64,000 bases of DNA from Neorhizobium sp. NCHU2750 (lineage in GTDB: Bacteria; Pseudomonadota; Alphaproteobacteria; Rhizobiales; Rhizobiaceae): the NCBI RefSeq assembly GCF_003597675.1, contig NZ_CP030827.1:3038001-3102000 (forward strand). Reading direction: 5' to 3'. How positions within the stretch are numbered: position 1 is the first letter of the stretch; every line of letters begins with the position of its first letter. Below, piece after piece: positions 34,299 through 42,965 of this stretch. The position numbers were made by a program, and so were the translations under genes. A model generated the notes under the pieces. The model was not told the origin of the DNA, ran no database searches, and saw only the letters and a program-made list of their open reading frames with translations.

Positions 34299-35131
34299 AG
34301 AGCCCACTCCTTCTTGCGGTCGAGAACCGGTAGCGGATGCCGGTCTGAGCCGATCACCGGCAGGCAGTTCAACAGCCCCTGCGTATAGGGGTGCTGCGCC
34401 TTGGAGAGGTCCGCCGATGGCAGTTCCTCCACCACGCGGCCCGCATACATGACCAGAACCCGGTCGCAGAAGGACGAGACGAGGCGCAGGTCATGCGACA
34501 CGAAGATCAGCCCCATGCCGCGCTCGGCCACCAGTTTGTCGAGAATGCCGAGCACTTCGAGCTGCACCGTCACGTCGAGCGCCGAGGTCGGCTCGTCGGC
34601 GATCAAGAGCTCCGGCCCGCAGATCAGCATCATCGCAATCATCACGCGCTGGCCCATGCCGCCGGAGACCTCGTGCGGATAGAGCGAAAACACCCGTTCC
34701 GGATCGCGGATCTGCACTGCCTCCAGCATCGCGAGCGTGCGCGCCTTCGCCTCCGCAGCGGAGACTTTCTCATGGGTTCTCAGCGTCTCGATGATCTGCC
34801 GCCCGATCGTCGTCACCGGATTGAGCGAATATTTCGGGTCCTGCAACACCATGCCGATCCGTTTGCCGCGGATCTCCCGCCTCTCCTTGTCGGAAATCGT
34901 CAGGAGATCGCGCCCGGCAAAATTCAGGGTCTTCGCCGTGATCCTCGCATGTTTCGGCGTCAGCCCCATGATCGCCCGGCCGGTCTGCGACTTGCCCGAG
35001 CCGCTCTCGCCGACAATACCGAGCCGCTCCCGCCCCAGCGTGAAGGAGACGCCGCGCACCGCCTCCACCTCGCCGGTACGGGTCGGAAAGGTGACGCGCA
35101 GGTCCTCGACCGTCAGAAGCGTGTCGCTCAT
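34295..35131 (-). CDS. Peptide ABC transporter ATP-binding protein (DppD type)
   Basis: A 278-residue ATPase with [63 protein letters not shown] and the C-terminal [13 protein letters not shown] of peptide ATPases. The Walker A motif reads GKSQ instead of GKST; Ser is kept at the key place. The frame stays open upstream into the permease gene in a shadow frame, and the true start is ATG 35131 ([15 protein letters not shown]). It follows the DppC-type permease by 11 bp. Confidence 0.9.
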   Translation of the reverse strand: MSDTLLTVEDLRVTFPTRTGEVEAVRGVSFTLGRERLGIVGESGSGKSQTGRAIMGLTPKHARITAKTLNFAGRDLLTISDKERREIRGKRIGMVLQDPKYSLNPVTTIGRQIIETLRTHEKVSAAEAKARTLAMLEAVQIRDPERVFSLYPHEVSGGMGQRVMIAMMLICGPELLIADEPTSALDVTVQLEVLGILDKLVAERGMGLIFVSHDLRLVSSFCDRVLVMYAGRVVEELPSADLSKAQHPYTQGLLNCLPVIGSDRHPLPVLDRKKEWAL

Positions 35132-35142
35132 GGAAACACCAC

Positions 35143-36087
35143 TCAATGGCCGCTCTCCTTCGGATCCAGCGCATCGCGCAAACCGTCGCCAAGCAGGTTG
35201 AAGCCAAGCGAGACGATCAGGATCGCCACACCGGGCATGGCCGCCACCCACCACTGGTCGAGGATGAAGCGGCGCCCGGAGGCAATCATCGCCCCCCATT
35301 CGGGCAGCGGCGGCTGGGCACCCAAGCCCAGGAAGCCGAGACCGGCAGCCGTCAGGATGATCCCCGCCATGTCGAGCGTCACCCGCACGATCAGCGACGA
35401 GACGCAGAGCGGCATGACATGCCTGAGGATGATGCGCAGCGGCGACGCCCCCATCAGCTTCACCGCCGAGATGAATTCGGAATTGCGGAAGGTCATCGTT
35501 TCCGCCCGCGCGATACGCGCATAGGGCGGCCAGGATGTGACCGCGATGGCAAGCACCGCATTCTCGATGCCCGGCCCAAGTGCGGCGACCAGCGCCAGCG
35601 CCAGAACGAGCTTCGGAAACGCCAGAAAAATGTCGGTGATCCGCATCAGGATCGCATCCACCCATCCGCCGGCATAGCCGGATACCGTGCCGATGATAAG
35701 CCCGATCGGTGCCGCGATGATCGCCACCAGCACGACGACGAAGAGCGTCAGCCGTGACCCATGGATCAGCCTGGACAGAATATCGCGCCCCTGATCGTCG
35801 GTGCCGAGCAGATAGCCGGGACTGCCGGGCGGCAGGAGGCGTGCCTTCATCAGGTCGCCCTGCACCGGATCATGCGGAGAAATCACGTCGGCGAAGATCG
35901 CGATCAGCACCAGGGCCAGGATGATGCCGAGCCCCGCCAGCGCCAGCCGGTTGGCGGAAAACCGCCGCCAGATCACATAGGCCCGGCCGAGCCGCGCCTG
36001 ATGCCGCGAGGTCGGCTGTTCGCAGAGCAGCCATTCGCGGCTATAGGGTTTCAGGTTCGTGCCAAGGTCCGTGGAGGGCATGGTCAT
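35143..36087 (-). CDS. Peptide ABC transporter permease, system 1 (DppC type)
   Basis: A 314-residue DppC-type permease. A soluble N-terminus of about 45 residues precedes the first helix (LALAGLGIILALVLIAIFADVISPHDP); LGTDDQGRDILSRLIHGSRLTL and the EAA-type loop FISAVKLMGASPLRIILRHVMPL follow. Its ATG overlaps the stop of the DppB-type gene (ATGA). About six membrane helices. Confidence 0.9.
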   Translation of the reverse strand: MTMPSTDLGTNLKPYSREWLLCEQPTSRHQARLGRAYVIWRRFSANRLALAGLGIILALVLIAIFADVISPHDPVQGDLMKARLLPPGSPGYLLGTDDQGRDILSRLIHGSRLTLFVVVLVAIIAAPIGLIIGTVSGYAGGWVDAILMRITDIFLAFPKLVLALALVAALGPGIENAVLAIAVTSWPPYARIARAETMTFRNSEFISAVKLMGASPLRIILRHVMPLCVSSLIVRVTLDMAGIILTAAGLGFLGLGAQPPLPEWGAMIASGRRFILDQWWVAAMPGVAILIVSLGFNLLGDGLRDALDPKESGH

Positions 36088-37151
36088 CGGCTTCTCGTCC
36101 TCGGATCAAGCGTCCGGTAGAGAAGATCGGACAGGATGTTGATGGCGATGAACACGGCGCCGATGACGATCGTGCCGCCAAGCACGGCATTCATGTCGGC
36201 ATTCTGCAGCGAACTGGTGATATAAAACCCGAGCCCCGGCCAGGAGAAGATCGTCTCCGTCAGCACCGAGCCTTCGAGCAGCCCGGCATAGGAAAGCGCG
36301 ATCACCGTCACCAGCGGCACGGCGGCGTTTCTGAGAGCATGGAACCAGATGATCCGCGACTCCGACAGTCCCTTGGCCCGCGCCGTCACCACATATTCCT
36401 GGCTCATCTCGTTGAGCATGAAGGAGCGCGTCATACGGCTAATATAGGCGAGCGAGAAATAGCCGAGCAGCGCGCCGGGCAGGATGATGTGGCGGAACAG
36501 ATCCCAGAGCACGTCCCACTGCCCCTGCCAGATCGCATCGATCAGGTAGAACCCGGTGATCGGCGTGAACGTATATTCGTAGACGATATCGATACGCCCC
36601 GGATAGGCGACCCAGTTGAGCTTGGCGTAGAAAAGGACGAGCGCCAGCAACCCCAGCCAGAAGATCGGCACCGAATAGCCGATCAACCCGATCACCCGGA
36701 CGATCTGGTCGGCGATCGAACCGCGCTTGACCGCCGCCAAGACCCCGAGCGGCACGCCGAACAGCGCCCCGATGATCGTGCCGACGGTCGCAAGCTCCAT
36801 CGTCGCCGGAAACACCCGCGCAATATCGGTCATGACAGGATTGGTGGTCAGCACCGACGTGCCGAAATCGCCCGCTAGCGCATGTTTCACATAATAGTAG
36901 AACTGCTGATAGAGCGGCAGGTTGAGCCCGAGTTCCTCGCGCACCCGCTCCACCACATGCGCCGGCGCCCGGTCGCCGACAATGGCGAGCGCCGGATCGA
37001 TCGGCACCACGCGGCCGATGAAGAAGGTGACGGCCAGAAGGCCGAGAAAGGTGGTGACGACCGTGACCACGAAACGGACCACCGCCATCCCGAAGGAGGA
37101 AGCCCGCCGCCGGTTCCGCCGCGTCGCTGCCGTTGTATCGGTAAGGGTCAA
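36084..37151 (-). CDS. Peptide ABC transporter permease, system 1 (DppB type), TTG start
   Basis: A 355-residue DppB-type permease, with helix 1 in VRFVVTVVTTFLGLLAVTFFIGRVVPIDP and the EAA-type loop YVVTARAKGLSESRIIWFHALRNAAVPL. The frame is open back to 37433, but that extension translates dispersed repeat copy 3 and is not protein. TTG 37151 lies six bases after AAAGGAG (37158-37164), the only good initiation site. It has a longer loop around residues 170-230 than usual (VYEYTFTPITGFYLIDAIW). Confidence 0.88.
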   Translation of the reverse strand: MTLTDTTAATRRNRRRASSFGMAVVRFVVTVVTTFLGLLAVTFFIGRVVPIDPALAIVGDRAPAHVVERVREELGLNLPLYQQFYYYVKHALAGDFGTSVLTTNPVMTDIARVFPATMELATVGTIIGALFGVPLGVLAAVKRGSIADQIVRVIGLIGYSVPIFWLGLLALVLFYAKLNWVAYPGRIDIVYEYTFTPITGFYLIDAIWQGQWDVLWDLFRHIILPGALLGYFSLAYISRMTRSFMLNEMSQEYVVTARAKGLSESRIIWFHALRNAAVPLVTVIALSYAGLLEGSVLTETIFSWPGLGFYITSSLQNADMNAVLGGTIVIGAVFIAINILSDLLYRTLDPRTRSR

Positions 37152-37157
37152 GGAGCT

Positions 37158-37164
37158 CTCCTTT
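37158..37164 (-). promoter_or_regulatory. Shine-Dalgarno sequence deciding a TTG start
   Basis: AAAGGAG on the minus strand, six bases before TTG 37151. It places the permease start after the dispersed repeat and rules out the longer frame. Confidence 0.7.
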
Positions 37165-37236
37165 GAACCACGCGAAGGATCTGCGGCGTTAAAGTGCACC
37201 CCGCTCCGCCCGAGACGGACGAACCGCATCTGGAAG

Positions 37237-37386
37237 AAGCCCCCTCCCAACCCTCCCCACAAGGGGGAGGGCTTAACCCGGCCGCACCCACCAAAACGAA
37301 AGTGAGGCTGGCGGTTTCCGCGGGTCCTCTCCCCCCTTGTGGGGGGCTCGACCCCGGTAAGCCGGCAGGCCAGAGGGGGACTTTCT
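37237..37386 (-). repeat. Dispersed palindromic intergenic repeat, copy 3 (variant)
   Basis: Same family and orientation as copy 2, between binding-protein gene (stop at 37458) and permease gene (start at 37151) of system 1. It differs by an altered stretch near 37346-37362, where GGCTCGACCCCGGTAAG replaces the usual GGAGATGGCC junction. Confidence 0.85.
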
Positions 37387-37457
37387 TTCTGCAGTCGCTC
37401 GCCCGGCAACGGGGAGGCGGACGGATGCGGCACCGCCAGCAGCCTTCTAAGCCCCGC

Positions 37458-39116
37458 CTACTGCTTCGAAACCGGATAGACGAAGTTCGTATCGAAGCTC
37501 GGGCCAAGCTTGAAATCCTTCAGCTTCGACGAATAGCCGGCAACCTCGGTCTTCTGGTAGATGATCACGAACGGGCTGTCCTTGAGGAACTTCTTCTGGA
37601 TGTCCTGATAGACGGCCGCACGCTTGTCGGCGTCCTTCTCTTCCAGCGCGCCGAGCGTCTCCTGGCTCAGGTCCTTCGGCACGTCCCAGGCATTACGCCA
37701 GGCGAGCGTCTTGTTCTTGCCCTCGTCCGAATTGTCGTAGTTGACGGTGAAGGTCTCGGCATTGGAATGCGGATCGAAATAGTCCGAACCCCATTCGCCG
37801 ATATAGATGTCATGGGTGCGGGCGCGGTATTTGGTCAGCGTCTGCTTGCCGTCGCCGGGCAGGATCTGCAGCTTGATGCCGGCCTGCGCCAGCGTCTGCT
37901 GGATGTTTTCGGCAATGCCGGTCACCGGCTGCGTGTTGCGCACGTCCATGGTCACGGTGAAGCCGTCCTTCAGCCCGGCCTTGGCCAGCAGTTCCTTCGC
38001 CTTGGCGACATCGAGCTTGTAGGGGTTCTCGTCCAGCGCACCGAGCTGGCCCTTCGGCAGGAAGGTCTGGTGGATCTCGCCGATACCCTTGATCAGGGTG
38101 GCGCCGATCGCGTCGTAGTCGACCAGATACTTGAACGCCTCGACCACTTCCGGCTTGGCCAGGTTGGGGTTCTTCTGGTTGAGGCTGATATAGTAGATCG
38201 TGCCCTTGGGCGCCGAAGTGACCGAAAGGCCATCCTTCTTCGACACGGCATCCACATCGCCCGGCTCGAGATTGCGGGCAACGTCGATATCGCCGTTCTC
38301 CAGCGCCAGCCGCTGGCCGGAGCTTTCCTTCATATAGCGATAGATGACCCGCTTCAGCTTCGGCTTTTCGCCGTAATAATTCGGATTGGCCTCCAGGATG
38401 ACCGCCTCATTGGCGCGCCATGCCATGATCTTGTAGGGGCCGGAACCGGCATAGCCGGTCTTCATCCATTCATTGCCGAAATCGGTGTCGTATTTGTAGT
38501 CGCTCGAAGGCGTCACCGCCTTGGCATGCTGCATCACCACCTTCTTCTCGACCACGGATGCGACCGTCGCGGTCAGCACGTTGAGGACGAAGCTCGGTGC
38601 ATAGGGCTTGTCGACGGTGAAGGTGAACGTGTCGGGCGCGGTCGCCTTGGCCTTTTCCGTCACGTTGTCGCCATTGATGCCGAACTGGGTGATCAGGAAG
38701 GCCGGCGACTTGTCCATTTTGACGACGCGTTCGAAGGTGAAGGCCACGTCGTCTGCGGTCAGCGGGTCGCCGGAGGCGAACTTGAGGTCCGGCTTCAGCT
38801 TGAACGTATAGGTCATGCCGTCATCGGAAATAGTCCAGCCGGAGGCGAGATCGCCAATCACCTTGGACGTATCTGCCGGGTCGAGCATGACGAGCTTGCT
38901 GTAGCTGTTGGCCGTCACTTCCGCGGTCGAAAGCTCGAAAGCCTCGCCCGGATCGACCGAGATAATGTCGTCGATGGCAAAGCCTTCGACCAGCGTATCG
39001 GCTGGCGTCGCGGCAAAGGCTGCCGTCGGAAGAGCAAGCGGCGCAGCAACCAGAAGCAGCGAAAGCGCTGCCCCTGCCGAAAGCGCGCGCATGGAAGCCG
39101 AAAGTGAATGAATCAT
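37458..39116 (-). CDS. Peptide ABC transporter, family-5 binding protein, system 1
   Basis: A 552-residue family-5 binding protein. The signal peptide ends near AFA-A (residue 35 or so). Family hallmarks include DDGMTYTFKLKPDLKFASGDPLTADDVAFTFERV and KTGYAGSGPYKIMAW. ATG 39116 is preceded by GAGGGGAT with short spacing. It starts 47 bp after the M19 dipeptidase stop, on the same strand, which supports dipeptides as cargo. It shares only moderate likeness with the system 2 binding protein, so the two probably differ in specificity. Confidence 0.9.
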   Translation of the reverse strand: MIHSLSASMRALSAGAALSLLLVAAPLALPTAAFAATPADTLVEGFAIDDIISVDPGEAFELSTAEVTANSYSKLVMLDPADTSKVIGDLASGWTISDDGMTYTFKLKPDLKFASGDPLTADDVAFTFERVVKMDKSPAFLITQFGINGDNVTEKAKATAPDTFTFTVDKPYAPSFVLNVLTATVASVVEKKVVMQHAKAVTPSSDYKYDTDFGNEWMKTGYAGSGPYKIMAWRANEAVILEANPNYYGEKPKLKRVIYRYMKESSGQRLALENGDIDVARNLEPGDVDAVSKKDGLSVTSAPKGTIYYISLNQKNPNLAKPEVVEAFKYLVDYDAIGATLIKGIGEIHQTFLPKGQLGALDENPYKLDVAKAKELLAKAGLKDGFTVTMDVRNTQPVTGIAENIQQTLAQAGIKLQILPGDGKQTLTKYRARTHDIYIGEWGSDYFDPHSNAETFTVNYDNSDEGKNKTLAWRNAWDVPKDLSQETLGALEEKDADKRAAVYQDIQKKFLKDSPFVIIYQKTEVAGYSSKLKDFKLGPSFDTNFVYPVSKQ

Positions 39117-39163
39117 GCCCTTATCCCCTCTTATTCAGGCACTTAAATGCCTGTTATAGATGA

Positions 39164-40213
39164 TTATTCATGCCAGGCCTTACCCAGAACCCTCAACCAG
39201 TTCTCACGGCAGAGTTTGGACAATTCATCGTCAGCGTAGCCCGCCGATTTTAGCGCTGCAACCAGATTTTGATTGCCCGACGCATCGCGGATTTCGAGCG
39301 GCACGGTGCAGCCGTCGAAGTCGGAACCGAGGCCCACATGGTCGATGCCCATCCGCTTCACCATGTAGTCCACATGCCGTACCATGTCGGAAAGCGGCGT
39401 CGCTGCCTTATCCAGCCCGTCATCGCGCAGCATCGTCACGGCATAGTTCAGGCCGACGAGCCCGCCGCTTTCCTTCACCGCATCCATCTGCTTGTCGGTG
39501 AGATTGCGCGCGACCGGCGTCAGCGCATGGGCATTCGAATGGCTGGCGATCAGCGGCTGGTCGGAAACCCTGGCCACGTCCCAGAACCCCTTTTCGGTGA
39601 TATGCGACAGGTCGATCAGGATGCCGAGCCGGTTGCAGGCGCGCACCAGTTCGAAACCGAGCGCCGTCAGCCCCGGCCCGGTATCCGGCGACATCGGGAA
39701 GGCAAACGGCACGCCATGGCCGAAAATGTTGTTGCGGCTCCATACCGGCCCAAGCGAACGCAAGCCGGCGGCATGAAACACGTCGAGATTGTCGAGATCG
39801 CGATCGATCGCCTCGCAGCCTTCCATATGCAGCACGGCCGCAAACACGTTATCTGCAATCGCCTGACGGATATCCGCAGTCGAGCGGCAAAGCTTCCAGG
39901 CGCCCGCACGATCGAGCCTGACGGCGATCGCGGCCTTTTCCAGCGCGATGTCGAGCGACGGCGCATAGTCGAGCGGCGCGGCAAGCGGGGTGGTGTAATG
40001 CCCGCTGGCGTCGGGATCGCTGAGCACAAGATCGCCGGAAGGGATGTAGATGGCGCAGAGACCGCCCGCCAGCCCGCCGGCACGCGCCCGCGGCGCATCG
40101 ATATGGCCTTCCGGTGTCCCCTTGGAAAATTCAATGACGGGATCCGCCCCCGCCTTCATGTTCCGCCAGAGCCGCAACAGAACGTCGTTATGGCCGTCGA
40201 ACACCAGTTCCAT
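39164..40213 (-). CDS. Membrane dipeptidase (peptidase family M19)
   Basis: A 349-residue M19 zinc dipeptidase, related to renal dipeptidase. Metal ligands are seen in FDGHNDVLLR, MEGCEAID, LIDLSHITEKGF, IASHSNAHAL and GLGSDFDG. The family cleaves dipeptides, including those with a D-residue at the C-terminal side, and some lactams. No signal peptide is visible, so it is cytoplasmic. ATG 40213 follows GGAAG; the preceding TTG is a weaker start. It heads the peptide transport cluster, so imported dipeptides would be hydrolysed here. Confidence 0.9.
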   Translation of the reverse strand: MELVFDGHNDVLLRLWRNMKAGADPVIEFSKGTPEGHIDAPRARAGGLAGGLCAIYIPSGDLVLSDPDASGHYTTPLAAPLDYAPSLDIALEKAAIAVRLDRAGAWKLCRSTADIRQAIADNVFAAVLHMEGCEAIDRDLDNLDVFHAAGLRSLGPVWSRNNIFGHGVPFAFPMSPDTGPGLTALGFELVRACNRLGILIDLSHITEKGFWDVARVSDQPLIASHSNAHALTPVARNLTDKQMDAVKESGGLVGLNYAVTMLRDDGLDKAATPLSDMVRHVDYMVKRMGIDHVGLGSDFDGCTVPLEIRDASGNQNLVAALKSAGYADDELSKLCRENWLRVLGKAWHE

Positions 40214-40321
40214 CAAAGTCTTCCTGAAATATGATTGCCTGAGGGTGGGTGACGGCGATCCTAGTCAGCCAGCGCGGATGCGCAAGGGTGAAGTGGGTTG
40301 AGGTTGGGGCTGCTATAGCCA

Positions 40322-40460
40322 GAAAGACCCCTCCCAACCCTCCCCACAAGAGGGAGGGCTCAACCTGGCCTAACCGCCGAACCTCGACTGAGGCTGAAGA
40401 TCGCGGCGAAGTCTCTCCCCCCTTGTGGGGGAGATGGCCGGCAGGCCAGAGAGGGACTTT
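40322..40460 (-). repeat. Dispersed palindromic intergenic repeat, copy 4
   Basis: Same family, same orientation as copies 2 and 3, between the phosphoribosyltransferase gene (stop at 40476) and the dipeptidase gene (start at 40213), both minus strand. It separates the purine operon from the peptide operon. One arm has A in place of G (CACAAGAGGGAG), weakening its stem. Confidence 0.85.
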
Positions 40461-40475
40461 TCATCGAACGCAGCC

Positions 40476-41165
40476 TCAGCTCGTCCAAAGCCCCTCGCCG
40501 GCTTTGGTCAGCATCGGCGTGCGGAAACAGGCAACGACCCGCCCCTTCCACTGGGGCCCGAAACCACCGAGCTTCGCCTCCCAGCGGTCCGATTGCAGCA
40601 TGGCGGCGCCGATCACCACCGGCTCTATGCCGAGCGATGTCATCAACGACAGTCCCGCGACGATCGAAGTGCCGGAGGAAATCACGTCATCGACCAACGC
40701 CACCCGCTTGCCCTTAATCAGTGGCAGCATGCGGGGGTCGACATAGAGACGCTTCTGCTGGTCAGGCGTGGTGATCGACGAAAGCGGCACCGAAAGCGCA
40801 TCCTCGTACCAGAATTTCTTCGAGGTCCCGAGCGGCACATAGCGGGGAAATCCGAGCATGCGGGCCACGGCTGCGGCAAGCGTTAGCCCGAGCGTCGGCA
40901 GGCCGATGATCACTTCCGGCCGAAACGCCGCGATCTTCGGCGCGAGATCGGCCGCCAACGCGTCCTGCACCTCGAAACTCGCCTGGTTGATGATCAGCGA
41001 GGCCAACGCATGCTTCCCATCGGCAAGCGGCCGGATCGGCAGAGCGATCTCTTCGCCATTGTCGAGACGGGCCGGAAAACGACTGGAAAACGGACCGGCT
41101 TCGTCGAACTCTCCGGGCGCATGCACCCGCTGCCAGAACTCATGCGGCGCGATCGCCTGATCCAT
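40476..41165 (-). CDS. Phosphoribosyltransferase of the purine salvage operon
   Basis: A 229-residue type I phosphoribosyltransferase. The PRPP-binding loop is VALVDDVISSGTS, and the pyrophosphate loop region is in GLPTLGLTLAAAVARML. It does not look like a standard Apt, Hpt or PyrE across its N-terminal half, so the accepted base is uncertain. ATG 41165 follows GAAGG. It starts 12 bp after adenine deaminase, whose product is hypoxanthine; conversion of a salvaged purine base to its nucleotide is the natural inference. Confidence 0.8.
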   Translation of the reverse strand: MDQAIAPHEFWQRVHAPGEFDEAGPFSSRFPARLDNGEEIALPIRPLADGKHALASLIINQASFEVQDALAADLAPKIAAFRPEVIIGLPTLGLTLAAAVARMLGFPRYVPLGTSKKFWYEDALSVPLSSITTPDQQKRLYVDPRMLPLIKGKRVALVDDVISSGTSIVAGLSLMTSLGIEPVVIGAAMLQSDRWEAKLGGFGPQWKGRVVACFRTPMLTKAGEGLWTS

Positions 41166-41177
41166 TTGCCTTCATCC

Positions 41178-42965
41178 CTATTGAAACACCTCGATGATCG
41201 GGCTTTCCAATAGCGTGCCGGATGTAACATCGGCAATGCCCCGGTCGGTCTGGTGCGGGCCGGCATTGCAGGCAAGCGTCGCACCGAAACAGGCCTTGAA
41301 GATCAGATAGGGCGGCTGCCATTCGACGATATCGTCCATCGCCGCCCGCATTGCACGGAAACCCTCCGCCACCTCGCGGGCCGATGCTTCGGAAACCAGG
41401 CCGGCAAGTGGCAGCGGCAGTAGGCTCGTCACCTTGCCGTCCTGGACCGCCGCCATGCCGCCGCCGGCAGCGATCACCGCATTGGCGGCTGCAGCCATAT
41501 CGGCAGGGTTCGAACCGAAAACCGTCAGATTGTGGCTGTCATGGGCAAGCGTGGTGGCAAACGCCCCCTTCCACTCACCCCAGCCGGTCAGGAAACCCAG
41601 ACGGGTGCGGCTGTCGGCCCGGCCATGGCGGTGGGTGACGGCAATCATCACCGTTCCCTCCGGGGGTACCATGTATCCGTCCTCGACAGCCGCGTCCGCC
41701 TCTCCCCAGCGCGTGAAGCGCGGCCGGTCGATGGTCGCGATCCGCACCCGGGAGCCCTGCGAAGCGAGCCTGAAATCCTCCTCGCCAAGCGGCTGAAGCT
41801 TGACGGTACCGCGCAGCGGATTGGTATCCATCCGCACGACATCGATGGCCATTTTGCCATCGCGCGAGACGATCTGGCCGCTGGCCACCACCGCTCTGGT
41901 GCGGAACCCGGCAAGATCGGCAAACAGCACGATATCGGCACGCCGGCCGGCAGCGATCAGGCCGAGATCGGCCCGACCGATCCTTGCAGCCCCGTTGATG
42001 GTCGCCGCCTGCAGCGCCCATTCCGGCTTCAGCCCGTAACCGACCAGCCGCCGCACGACGTCATCGAGACCGCCGCCATGGACAAGATCATCGGGAAACA
42101 CGTCATCGGTACACAAGGTCACCGTCTGCGGCATGCGGCCGAGCCGGTTCAGCACCTCGACGAATTCCGGCAGGAGGTGATCATGCGAGCCGCGCATTTC
42201 GATCGTCAGCCCGGCCCTCAGCTTCTGCAGCAGGTCATCGCCGGAGGTGAGTTCGTGATCCGACGTGATCCCTGCCGCCATGAAGGCGCAGAGATCCCCA
42301 CCTGCAAGCCCGCGCGCATGGCCGTTGACCAGCTTTTCGGATTCGAGCGCCGTCTGTACGATGGCGCTCATCCGCTCTTCGCGGTCGATAACGCCGCGCA
42401 TGTTCATCACTTCCGCAAGGCCGGCGATCTTCGGCCACATCAGCATTTCGTCGATCGCCTCGACATCGAAATCCGCCCCGGAAACCTCGTAGCCGGGCGC
42501 CGACGGCACCGAGGACGGCGCCATGATCACGGCTCTCAGCGGCAGGCCGCGCGCCGCTTCCACCGACCAGCAGACGCCGTCTATGCCGCAGACATTGCCG
42601 AATTCATGCGGGTCCCAGACCGTCGTCGTGACGCCGCGTGGAACGACCTCTTCCGCATAGGCGGCCGGCGTCACCATCGAGCTTTCGATATGCATATGCG
42701 TATCGATCAGACCGGGAGAAACGAAGGTGCCGGTGGCATCGATCACCTCTGCAGCGTCCGAACGCGCGCCGCGCTCGTGCACGCTGGCGATCAGCGGTCC
42801 GACAATGCCGATATCGGCCGGCCTCAATTCGCCGGTGGCGACATCGACCAGCGTGCCGCCGGCAATCAGGATGTCGAAAGGTGCATCTCCTCGTGCCGCC
42901 GTGACCGCCCGATCACGCAGGGAGGGTTCGGTGAACTCCGCTACCGTTGAGAGAATATGCTTCAC
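41178..42965 (-). CDS. ade: Adenine deaminase (amidohydrolase type)
   Basis: A 595-residue adenine deaminase that converts adenine to hypoxanthine and ammonia. Metal-binding motifs are LIDTHMHIESSM (HxH), NGHARGL and SDHE, with a C-terminal adenine deaminase domain (HDSHNLTVFGSNPADMA). The start is GTG 42965 behind GGAGG; it overlaps the stop of the nucleoside hydrolase (GTGA), showing coupling. Middle gene of a three-gene purine salvage operon. Confidence 0.93.
   Translation of the reverse strand: MKHILSTVAEFTEPSLRDRAVTAARGDAPFDILIAGGTLVDVATGELRPADIGIVGPLIASVHERGARSDAAEVIDATGTFVSPGLIDTHMHIESSMVTPAAYAEEVVPRGVTTTVWDPHEFGNVCGIDGVCWSVEAARGLPLRAVIMAPSSVPSAPGYEVSGADFDVEAIDEMLMWPKIAGLAEVMNMRGVIDREERMSAIVQTALESEKLVNGHARGLAGGDLCAFMAAGITSDHELTSGDDLLQKLRAGLTIEMRGSHDHLLPEFVEVLNRLGRMPQTVTLCTDDVFPDDLVHGGGLDDVVRRLVGYGLKPEWALQAATINGAARIGRADLGLIAAGRRADIVLFADLAGFRTRAVVASGQIVSRDGKMAIDVVRMDTNPLRGTVKLQPLGEEDFRLASQGSRVRIATIDRPRFTRWGEADAAVEDGYMVPPEGTVMIAVTHRHGRADSRTRLGFLTGWGEWKGAFATTLAHDSHNLTVFGSNPADMAAAANAVIAAGGGMAAVQDGKVTSLLPLPLAGLVSEASAREVAEGFRAMRAAMDDIVEWQPPYLIFKACFGATLACNAGPHQTDRGIADVTSGTLLESPIIEVFQ

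Noticed and set aside
37152..37433. N-terminal extension of the system 1 DppB-type permease
   Set aside because: It translates the dispersed repeat, has no match to the family, and the ribosome site before TTG 37151 marks the true start.
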